Source of the DNA: Neoceratodus forsteri
Taxonomy: Eukaryota; Chordata; Ceratodontiformes; Ceratodontidae
Direction of reading: 5' to 3'
Assembly: GCA_016271365.2 (NCBI GenBank)
Contig: JADMNL010000028.1
Span: forward strand, 94,953,501-95,017,500
Length of the DNA stretch: 64,000 nt
The notes beneath the pieces are model-generated. The model searched no databases and was not told the DNA's origin. It was given only the letters and a program-made list of their open reading frames with translations. Below are positions 55,271-64,000 of this stretch, one piece after another. The first letter of the stretch is position 1. The number at the start of each line of letters is the position of its first letter. The translations under genes were made by a program, and so were the position numbers.

Positions 55271-57600
55271 ATTTGCTTCTAACCTCACAAACTACATCTA
55301 AGAACAACTCAGCAATAGCAGATATTAATACAGGACGCCTATCAGATTCCAACAAACAAGAGCAAATGGAGGTTTATATGAAAAGAGCGCCTCTGCGGCA
55401 CTCTCCTCCTCCTCCTCCAACACCAGAGAAGGATAAGGCTGTAAAGTGACCTAAGCACCAGGCCGCAGCCTCTTCGAAAACTCCAGCGGAGGAGAGATTC
55501 ATCGAGCTCATGCAACTCATGCAAGAAACCATTACAAATATACCAGATGATTTATATCAAATGAAGTCATCTGTGGAATTGCTTACCATCAGTGTCGGCG
55601 ATTCAGAAGCCAGGCTGGTTTCCTTGGACAAAAAGCAGAGTAGAGCTGAACAGGATGCAAAGAACATTGGCCGGAGAATCAAAAAGCTTGAAGAAAAACT
55701 GGAGGACTTGGAAGGGAAGAATAGGAGAAACAACCTGCTGATCATTGGTGTGCCTGAGAGAGAAGAGGGTAATGCCCCTATACTTTTCTTACAAAAACTT
55801 TGCGAGAAAGTTGCTGGCCTGTCTCCGAATAGTACTTCTTTTGTGATAGAGAGGGCGCACCGGGCCCTTCGCTCCCTGCCTACACCCGCTCTCCACCCAG
55901 GCCCCTAACCTTCAAACTCCTCAACTTCTTGGTTAAACAACATATTGTATATTGGCTAAAGTCAAAGAATTACACAAAGTACAGTGGGAGGAACACTGAA
56001 TTTGCATTACACAAAGATCTCCCGCAATCCGTCCGTGTGAAACGGCAAGAAATGCACCCGACAGTATCAAAGCTGATTGCCGCCGGGAAACCATTTAGGA
56101 TGAGATACCCAGTGGTGCTTCAGGTCAAGCAGGTAGACCAGTGGCTGTCGTTTGAATCTCAGGAGAAGCTATCCAAGAGCTCAAGATTTTACTCCCAGAT
56201 CTGTTCAAGTGAAGATGTGCTGGCAGGCTGGAAGTGGCTGCTCTGATCCTGTGTACTGTAAGTAAGGGATGTGTATTTAATCTGTTTTAACTGTCATCAT
56301 AGGAGAGACTTGAATTGGTGTGATCGACTAAAGTTGAGATGGCAAACCGAGTTCTCCTTGGATTCTGCAAACCGAACAGACACCTAGATGACCAGGCCTT
56401 GCCGAATAGCTTGGTGTAATGCTCTTAAAACTGCAGTTGGGGGCTGAGCGAATGAATGTTTACTCATGCAGAAATGGGACTGCTGGGGCCTGTAGGGTGA
56501 ATGGACTGAACATCTGCCTTACTGCTTTTTTTTCTGCTTGCCCCACGTGTTGCGTGCTGAACTGTATATTCCATTTATGGGATGTAGTTTAAAATTTACA
56601 TAAGCTTTTGCAGCCGTTGTGTATCAGTGGGGATTACATGCAGAAGGCAAGCATCACAAGCTTCCAAAGGCCCCAAGGACATATCGAGGGACTGGCCTTC
56701 ATAATTGAGTTTTGTTTTCTCGTGTTTCTTTTTATTTTTAGGGATGGATTCTCTACCTAAGCAGCTGACATTCCACATTGGTAGTTTCCCTTTTATGAGC
56801 GGTGTACCTACAAGGGAACTTTGATGATTACTGTTCAACTTTTATAGAATGAGTACCTGGTGTTTAGGATATGCACCTCTGGAGTACACTGGGGTGTGAT
56901 TTTGATTTCGAGTTTCTCTATTTCCACATAAGCAGGGCCCTCTGTCTCCCCTTGAGAATCCAGCAAGCCATTGCATTAAAAGACTGTATAGTGAATATCC
57001 GGACCTTTATTTAGTCCCTAATGATCTTTAGATTTTCAGAACTTCTGCACAATTGTCCTTGCTGAGATGACATATTGTTGTAACAATATTTAGATAGCAG
57101 GAAAGGGGAGGGAGTGGGGGGGGGTGTTTGTGGTCTCAGACTTGCGCAAAGACATCACCTGACGGTGTGTGTGAGGTGGCGCAGTTGTTCAGAACTGGGG
57201 TTAGCTTTCCTTTTAGGGAAGAGGGACACCTAGGTTGGAATGTTATTTTGGTGGTATTGGCGAGGGACAGGGCTTTAAGGAGCAAGGGGGATGTGCATAC
57301 ATTTTGTTGTCTCATAGATCTGTTCTGGGGGGGGCAAGTGTGCCAGACGAGATCACCTGGGAAAGGTCCATCGTACTAATTAAGAATGAAAGCAACACTG
57401 ACTGCATCAAGCCCAGACTACTGGGGTTGCCCAAAGGTATCTCGTCAGCATGTTCTCAGCTGCCTGACAGCAGACCTCCGATTTTACCTTGGAGTAGCGT
57501 ATCATGAGCAGTCCTTATATTGTAGTGAGTTGGAATGTGAGGGGCGCCCAGGATAGGTGCTAGAGGCAAGTAATACTTCTGCACCTTTTACATTTAAAAG
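55225..57600 (+). mobile_element. L1/Tx1-type LINE: ORF1 and the first codons of ORF2
   Basis: ORF1 protein binds RNA and shows, in order, a Pro-rich N-part (RHSPPPPPTPEKDK), a coiled coil (SRAEQDAKNIGRRIKKLEEK and on, about 55620-55720), an RRM-like start (RRNNLLIIGVPEREEG), IERAHRALRS, and a C-terminal domain in another frame (55929-56246; LVKQHIVYWLKSKNYTK, VRVKRQEMHPTVSKLI). It carries a TGA at 55447, a TAA at 55906 and one frame change. ORF2 opens at 57504 with MSSPYIVVSWNVRGAQDR, the usual start of an L1 endonuclease, but stops after about 20 codons, and L1 similarity ends near 57600. The 1.25 kb between the ORFs is long for an L1. Confidence 0.85.
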
Positions 57601-58470
57601 CAGGAATGTGCCCATAGGTTCCACGTGGATCTCCAAGGAAAGCCTAGCCATTAGAGCATTTGTGGGTTCTCCAGCATTGTGGAGGGCCCCATAGTTTGGC
57701 TGGAGGAACCTCCATCTCTCAATGTAGTCATACCCATTGGTTGCTGTCTCATTGTCAGGGATCATCTAACTTCCTCCACAGCTCATGGACGGGTGGCTGG
57801 TCATTCACCTCTGAGCCCACCATCTTCTGCGGCTGTACTCTAGATTGCCCTTCTGAACAAGCCCAGCCCTCCCCCATAAAAGTGGCCCTTGCATGGCAGG
57901 GTCTGCAGCTTCCATCATGGTAGTGGTGGCCTGATGAGCCAAGCGTGCTCTGCTCCGCCATGAAGGGGTTTATTTTCCCCAATATGAGCTGCTACATCAT
58001 GCTTGTATTGAAGTTCAGACTCATTATCATTACCTTCGTACTCACCGTCCATCCTCTGATCCTGATCACTGATCCTGAACCGCTGACTCCAGGAGCCATG
58101 TAGATGGTTGCTGCTGCCAACTGGAACACCCTTAGCTCTTCGATCTCGATCAGTGACTTGCGCAATGGCCCTTGAGTGCTGCTGTCAGTGCCCTCATGGC
58201 CACTCCCAGCCACAATCCGCAGACCAGGCTACAGTTTGGACAAGGTCTGCATTCAACTGGGCCCCCCCCAGCTCCTTCAAGTGTTGCATCGATTGTATAA
58301 AACTGTGGTTTTCTCCCCTAGTTTTAGTGGCTGGGGAAACTGGGAGAGCTCTGCCACCTTGCTCCTGAGGAACTGAGTTGGAAGACATGACTCTTGGATT
58401 AACTATATGAATCATTCTATGGGCAAAAAATAGTACCAGGCAAAAGCATAACCTACTCGAAAAAAAATGC
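57601..58470. other. Open but unassigned region
   Basis: Several minus-strand frames follow each other (57502-57765, 57755-57982, 57992-58213, 58194-58472), with segments such as HHYHDGSCRPCHARATFMGE and FIQSMQHLKELGGAQLNADL. Their order on one strand suggests a decayed retroelement gene, perhaps of gag type, but I cannot name a family. Confidence 0.3.
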
Positions 58471-59103
58471 AAGGGAATTGTTAAAAGGAATTAGGCAGCT
58501 AGGTGGAGGGTTGGTGGTTGTGGGCCAGTGCACCATACCTTCACATTTTGCATTTGTTAAAATGTTTGAAAGTGTCATGCAAGCAAGTCGCTAAGGCTGT
58601 GTGTATCATTCACTAAAATGTGCTCATAAAATTGCAAAAGTGAAAAGTGGGAGATAGAATTTTTTGTATGTAATACTGCCACAAGGGGGAGCCCTAGCTC
58701 TACCACTCTAAGGTCTACTATGAGCAAGGCCCCCGAATTATGGTGAATAATGAAATTCCATTTTCAAGATTCGAAGTTTCGGGAATTGCACCGTTTATTT
58801 CTGTTCTAATTTCTGGATTTTACTAGGATTCTACTATCATTCTTTTAGTATGTATATAAATAATCAGAATAACAGAAGGCTTTAATATACAGAGCATCAA
58901 ATGAAAACAAATTGAGCAAATTGAAAGTAGTACAGGAAGCAATTATAGGAAAAATACAAGTTCTGTAGATTTACTGATCTGGTATAAAATGCCAAATTCC
59001 ATGAAAATCTTTGTTTTTACAGGTGCATAGGCAATTCAAATTCTGGAACTGTAGCGGGTTTTCTAGTAAAAATAAAAAAAACAGTGGCCTTGTCTATGAA
59101 GTA
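58471..59103. other. AT-rich spacer, no feature recognised
   Basis: No gene or repeat was identified. Confidence 0.5.
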
Positions 59104-59620
59104 TTAAAGAGCCCCTGACACCGTTGTGACAACTTTGCGAAAATATAATGTTTAGCACAAGTGTGTTTATATTTTATTGTTATTTCTGTATTTCTCATTC
59201 TTCTTTATCACTAAGGACATCTGCATGTAAACAGGATCACTACCCTAACTGTTTTGGCTGTTTGCCTACATATGACATCACAGTTCTGTTTATGGCATCA
59301 CAGTCTGTTGTTGTGGGGATAATTATGATGCCATAAACAGGGGATTCTTTATTTTATTTATTTCTTTATTTAAAAGTTGGTAACCGGGAAAAGCACCATG
59401 ACCAGAAGTTTGTTTCTAGGTGCAGCCTGAATTATGATGTCATATGTAGGATAGTGGAAAGAGCAGATAAAGTCTATGGAACAGTAAGCCTCTTTTGTAC
59501 AGCTGTCCTCGCTAATAAAGAAAAAAGTAAATAATTATAGAAAATACTTGAAATACAAACTGAACTGTCTAACTCTCACATTTTTTCTAAGTTTTTATAA
59601 CGGTGTCAGGGACTCTTTAA
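59104..59620. repeat. TTAA-flanked foldback transposon, copy 2, with nested tail
   Basis: The left end is TTAA then AGAGCCCCTGACACCGTTGT. The complement of the right end is TTAA then AGAGTCCCTGACACCGTTAT. The start is like that of the element at 21105 (AGAGC..CTGA, GACAACTTT, a TCACAGT..TGTGAT centre). A SINE/LINE tail in reverse (TTTATTTCTTTATTTAAAAG, GGTAACCGGGAAAAGCACC) interrupts it at about 59341-59440; a related tail lies at 28845-28905. Confidence 0.75.
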
Positions 59621-61179
59621 ACCAAAATGTATCCAGTGGTGCAGACAACCCCTAAGGTCATTTAATACATTTCAAACAAAAATCCATACCACTGCTCTTA
59701 ATATTAGACTTCAACCATTTTAGTAACTACCCGCCAAAAGCAAAACAGGTACTGGGTAAGAGCCTAAGATGGCCTCCATATGACTACTACTGCCATCTTC
59801 CATCCCCTTTCAGCAGTTATAAATAACTTTCTAATCCTCCTAGCCCACCAAGTATACCCATGTCCTGTTGTGTGAGTGCTTATTTGTTCGACCATAAGAT
59901 GCAGACATCATCATTACAATAAGTTACAATAAATAACAATCACAATTCATGTACAGGTTGGATATTCAAAAACTGTGGAAGCATGAGAGCTCCAATGTAT
60001 ACTTGGCCTGAAATTCACTGTTAGAGATATGCTTGTGTTGGATTTTGAAGCAACAGTTCACAGCAGGTTTCTAAAACAAACATTGCAAGAAAATGGGAAT
60101 ATTTACTTTATTTACAGAAGTGGAGATGAGGAATGCCACAGGAGTGAGAAGGTGGGAAGTAAGGGGGGTCTGCAGGGGCTCAGACCAGGGTGGCCACCAG
60201 AAGCTGGGAATGGCAAACAGGGCAGGATTGGAGGAGAGAGATACCTACCTGTAATCTGAACATAGAACCTGCACTCAGTGAAAAACTAGAGGGGGTGCTA
60301 CACTTAAAACTGATCTAGGCTAGAACCCGAGCTAAATCAAAACAAACCTTTGTGCATGCACAAATGAAAAGTGAGTAGCAGGGTAAGGTTTCAATTCAAA
60401 AGTCTGGCTCCAAAAATACGTCATAAAAATAGCTTTATTATACCTACAAAAATCAGCTCAGTACATCAACAGACCTACCCAAGTCCAACAGCCAGCCACA
60501 AAAACCCCAGTGCTTCACCACAAAAGCTTCCTTAGGGGGCGTCAGGGAGAGAGTGAAACTGTGGGAAGTGAGAGAACCAGCAGGACAAAAACCAGGAAAC
60601 AGATGCTGAAGCTGGGAATGCCACAGGGAGAGGCGCTGGGGGAGGAAAGAATGGCGCCAGTGAGAGAGGCAGCACCAGGGGACTTAGGCCTCAGAACAGA
60701 CAATGCCAGGGGAAGGGGACATCAAAACAAATGGTGTGGGTGAGGAGATAGTACAGGGGAGGGTAGGAACCGCAGGAGCCCAGGATGAACAATCGACAGA
60801 CCATGGGCTGGTACACCATGTGGAGCAACGGTGGAGAAGCTGGGGGCCAGATGAGAGCCCAACTGACAAACAGAAAACCAGGGTGAGGAGTTGGCATAAA
60901 CCAGACAGAGGTGAAAGTAGGTATGGGAAATAAATGCAGGACAGAAACAGGGAAGGGGGACTGTTAGTGGCCAGGGGATAGCCATCAATAAATAAAAGGG
61001 GGAAAAATGGGGAAAGGGAAAAATTGCTGAAAATGAGGAGGAGAAAACAGGCTGGTTGAAGGTAGGAACACAGTGTGGAGCTGCCTGGCAGGGAAAAAAG
61101 AAACACAAGGGCTTGGGAAAGAAAGGCCACAAGGTCCAAAGGGGCAGCAGGCAGACGTGTGTGTTGCAGAGACACTGAG
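59621..61179. other. Unassigned; GA-rich 60120-61180
   Basis: The plus strand is rich in G and A from 60120. This gives long open frames on both strands (for example 60722-61561 minus, 279 codons; 60684-61190 minus), which are low-complexity and carry no domain. No gene is supported. Confidence 0.45.
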
Positions 61180-61430
61180 AGCTGGTCCAAAAAATCTTCT
61201 GCTGAGCTGGTCCAAAGGAGGCAAAAACTTCTCTTGAACAGCCTTTTGTAGGGACACAGGTCCCTTCCTGTGGGATTGGCCCAGGCTGGGCCATCCAGGC
61301 ACTTTGGTGCCTAATTGAGCCAGCCTGAAAATGTCTCTGGCTTGAAGAGCCAGCTGCCCCATTGGTCAAGGGGCAGTGGGCAACCTCCCACCACTGCATG
61401 GCTGGGTTGTATTCTGGGCTGCTAATTTCT
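61180..61430 (+). repeat. Dispersed repeat, copy 2 (partner at 34400-34640)
   Basis: It carries the same word order as copy 1: CTGAGC..GTCCAAAG, CCCTTCCTGTGGGATTGGCC, AGCCTGAAAATGTCTCTGGC and CCCCATTGGTCAAG. The two copies are 27 kb apart in the same direction. Confidence 0.7.
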
Positions 61431-61677
61431 ACTGGTTTCAGATCACTTTGTTTGTGCATACTGGTTTTAAAAAAAATTATAGTTTTTACTTTGAGTTTGT
61501 TTTTGTAAAGCAACATAAGAAAGGCTTTTGTTGCTAGCTGCTGGCTGTTGCTAAGTAGCAACTGTTCTTACATTGTGTTCTCGTGTGATAGAATCAGAAG
61601 TAGCAACAGACTGAGTTCACTGATTTCACTCAGTCCACTAAGTTTCAGAATACTCAAATAAAATTCTAGAATACTTA

Positions 61678-61825
61678 AGCAATAAGGAACGACCAAGGGT
61701 TATGTTAATGGTCTGTTAATCACCTTCTAGGGGTGTACTGTGGCACGAGGCGTAGCCGAGTGCCACATGCCCCTAGAGGGAGATTAACTGACCATTAACA
61801 TAATCCCTGGGAGTGCCTTATTGCT
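61678..61825. repeat. 148-bp palindromic MITE
   Basis: The left end begins AGCAATAAGGAACGACCAAG. The complement of the right end begins AGCAATAAGGCACTCCCAGG. Both continue GGTTATGTTAATGGTCTGTT / GATTATGTTAATGGTCAGTT, then TAATC..C.TCTAGGGG and TGTGGCAC. The centre GAGGCGTAGCCGAG forms the loop. The arms are about 60 bases with few mismatches. Confidence 0.85.
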
Positions 61826-62209
61826 ATTATAATAAAACATGTTTTTAAACAGTGTTAAACCTCGTTCATTATATGATTAAGCTCTACATGTATGTTAATA
61901 AAAGATTAACATAAGGCTGTTAGAATGTTTGCAGCCAATCAGAAAGCTCCATTTCTCAGACCCTTTTTACAATAAGTGTTTTGTAAGACTTGGGGAAAAA
62001 AATGTTGTGTGTAATTTGTTTTAGCATTTGAATTAACCAAGGTTAAGGGAGCTGTCTGGATGGTGGGAGATTGGTCGAAATAAAGGGTAAGGGAGCAATA
62101 AGGGAGCAATAAGGGAGGTATAGGAAGTACTCTGTATATAACAGAAGTCCATCTATAAAGCAGGCCTTTTTGGTACTAGGCAGATAGAGGAAAACAAGTT
62201 ATTAACAAC
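61826..62209. other. Unassigned spacer
   Basis: Contains a short direct repeat (GGGAGCAATAA twice near 62090-62112). No gene or other repeat was identified. Confidence 0.45.
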
Positions 62210-64000
62210 AGTCTAGGGGTTATCATTGGGTCAGCATGGAGATGAGGTACAGTGGGGAGGTAGTCAATTGGGGTACTGTGGGGTGCTCTTCTACAGGGTT
62301 ATGCTCTGGAAGAGGGAGCACTGTTCCATCTGCAGGACCTTTGCAGAGCTCCATGCTCAGCTAAAAGGAGCAAGAGACAAGACATCTTGGCTATGGCACC
62401 AGCTCAGCTAGGGTCCACCCCCACTCCCTCAGAGGCCCACTGGCCAGGGAACTGGAGGGTGGTGGGGAAGGGGAGGAGGAAGGTTGGCAGGAGCAGCTAC
62501 AAGGGGTTCAATCAGTCTCCCACCATCCAGACAGCAAATCGCTTTGCACCCCTGGAGGAGGCTCAGGTACCTGACTCTGAGTCAGCCAGGGAAAATGGGC
62601 AGGATGAATTGGTGACACCCAGGAGAAAGTCAGCAAGGAAAGTCTTAATGACTGGGAACTCCAGTTAGGGTAGTAGAGAGGGTGGTTGGCATGTGAGAAG
62701 GGAGTGAAATGGTTAGAGCCCTTCCTGGTGCATCTGCCTTCGAGGATATAGATAGGATTGGGAGTATGGCAGAGGAGGGGGAACTGGTGGTGCTGGTACA
62801 CATGGGTACTAAGAATCTGGGAACCAGCTGGTGGAGGCAGTGAAGCAGAACTTTAAGAGGCTGGGAGACTGATAGAAGGTGCACTCGGCTTCCTTGGCCT
62901 TTTCCAAGGTCCTCCTTGTGTGGAATAGGAGGAATGAGAAAAACAGAATAAGAAAGGAAGAGATTGTGGAGCTTATCTGGTGGTTGTTGGTGGTTGAAGG
63001 AATGGTGTCCGGAGGAGGGGGTACCACTTTGTGGGGCACTGGGAGGCTTCTGGGAAAGGAGGCTCTTCAAGGGTGATTGCCTTCATCTGGCTGGGGGTGG
63101 GCAGTCCTCTGGGGCAGAAGTTTTACATCTACATTGGACAGTCAAACTGACTGTGAGGGGGGGGGAGTTGGAGGCTAGAGGAACCACTGAGAAGGAAGAG
63201 TGGGTGGGGAACCTAGCTAGGGCTCCCACTGAACAAGGGACTAGTAGCAGCAAGGTAGTTAACAGTAAGGTTGAAGTTCAAATTAGGTTGGTCAACATGC
63301 CAATGAGGGAGGGCTGACAAAGTCTACATTCAGCATGAAAAATAAAACATTATAGAGACTAGGGAAGCATAAGGGAGAAGGAACAGGAAAAAGCAAGAGA
63401 AGATCAGGAAAAAGATGGAAAGGGGTTTGCCTTGATGCCAAGAGTCTGGGAATTAAAATTAGTGAGCTCCAGGCAATGGTGATAGACACTGAGATAGACC
63501 TAGTAGCCATCATAGAAACTTGGGCAACAAAGAGTAACGATTGGAACCTGACAGCCCCAGGCTACACCATGTTTAGACGGGATGGAGGAAAATGTAAAGT
63601 TGTGTGCATTGCCCTGTATGTCAGAAAAGGCATAGAGGCAGTGGAGGATGGAAGCATCAGAGTAGGTAGTGGGGAAACAAAATCTCTGTGGGTTCAGCTC
63701 ATGGTGGCCTGAGAAAATAAACTGTGGATGGGGGTGATCTATAGTCCTCCAGGATGAGGAAAAAGAGAGAGATAAAGAGCTAGGGGCAGAACTAGAAAGG
63801 GGAATGGCAAAGGGGGAAGTGGTGATGGTGGGAGATCAGAACCTGCCAGATGCTGATTGGGTCATTCCAGTGGCCAGGAGCTCCTGAAGTCAGGTCCTGC
63901 TGGATACACTGCAGGACTGCCTGCTGGGTACAGTGCAGGACTGCCTGCTGGATACACTGCAGGACTGCCTGCTGGGTACACTGCAGGACTGCCTGCTGGG
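62210..64000 (+). mobile_element. CR1 LINE, 5' part: ORF1 with SGNH-esterase-like blocks, and endonuclease
   Basis: Plus-strand blocks in order: a Cys-containing N-part (HCSICRTFAELHAQLKGA) and ANRFAPLEEAQ (62300-62668); esterase block III VHMGTKNLG at about 62797-62820 (catalytic-type Asn in GT.N); and esterase block V LFKGDCLHLAGGGQ at 63063-63104 with the D-x-x-H pair at 63075-63086. The ORF2 endonuclease follows: VIDTEIDLVAIIETWATKS and YTMFRRDGG (63476-63712), VIYSPP near 63740, and GDQNLPDADWVIP at 63831-63869. The blocks sit in different frames with stops between them, so it is defective. The element continues beyond the window. In CR1 LINEs the ORF1 esterase and ORF2 endonuclease are well known; the same two are seen in the copy at 17085-20450. 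Confidence 0.88.
63897..64000 (+). repeat. 24-bp tandem array inside the CR1 endonuclease
   Basis: Unit starts are at 63897, 63921, 63945, 63969 and 63993, exactly 24 bases apart. Unit 1 is CTGCTGGATACACTGCAGGA followed by CTGC; others differ by one to three bases. In the endonuclease frame it reads LLDTLQDC / LLGTVQDC. The array runs off the window end, so its full size is unknown. Confidence 0.92.

Noticed and set aside
60722..61561. 279-codon minus-strand frame
   Set aside because: Low-complexity sequence opposite a GA-rich stretch. No domain and no splice sites.
29449..64000. PNP exons 1-3
   Set aside because: I looked on the minus strand for the expected phosphate-binding and RFHMYEGYPLWK-type motifs and found none. 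They may be outside the window or too split to see by eye.

Overview
This is vertebrate nuclear DNA from a large, repeat-rich genome. The only host gene I can support is the 3' half of a purine nucleoside phosphorylase (PNP) gene on the minus strand: exon 4 at 29273-29448, exon 5 at 26403-26593 and the last coding exon at 8499-8734. All three join in phase across consensus splice sites and encode about 200 of the roughly 290 residues normal for the family. The introns are 2.7 kb and 17.7 kb. I did not find the first three exons, so intron 3 is probably longer than 34 kb or runs out of the window. Large introns, many CR1 and L2 elements, MIR-like CORE-SINEs, a DIRS element and palindromic transposons suggest a lungfish, an amphibian or another lobe-finned vertebrate. 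The species cannot be fixed from this sequence.

Nearly everything else is mobile or repetitive. CR1-clade LINE pieces lie at 1-310, 745-915, 4983-5400, 17085-20450, 29760-32035 and 62210-64000. The 17-20 kb and 62-64 kb copies still show an SGNH-esterase-like ORF1 and an endonuclease region. L2-clade LINEs lie at 5779-7870, 21690-24616 and 24740-26240, with a 3' end only at 32335-32800. An L1/Tx1-type LINE lies at 55225-57600. A short LTR retrotransposon with two LTRs, a tRNA-Leu-type primer site and no pol gene lies at 42244-45777, and an apparent solo LTR at 50626-52490. A DIRS-like reverse transcriptase/RNase H remnant lies at 46300-47790.

Inverted-repeat (foldback/MITE) elements are unusually common: 9953-10087, 11330-12302, 13174-13283, 21105-21554, 34800-35040, 35839-36081, 40829-41895 (a tandem array of palindromic ~295-bp units), 53001-53223, 59104-59620 and 61678-61825. 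The copy at 21105 sits inside a SINE tail whose two halves continue on either side of a duplicated TTAA, which is strong internal evidence for a TTAA-targeting transposon.

Three tandem arrays keep reading frames open and create large false ORFs: a 54-bp minisatellite in PNP intron 5 (14785-16190), a 21-bp minisatellite inside the DIRS reverse transcriptase next to its YLDD motif (46931-47612), and a 24-bp array in a CR1 endonuclease at the window edge (63897-64000). The best candidates for something undescribed are the DIRS array, the TTAA foldback family and the palindromic satellite. No intact mobile-element protein was seen; every LINE copy has stops, frameshifts or missing ends.
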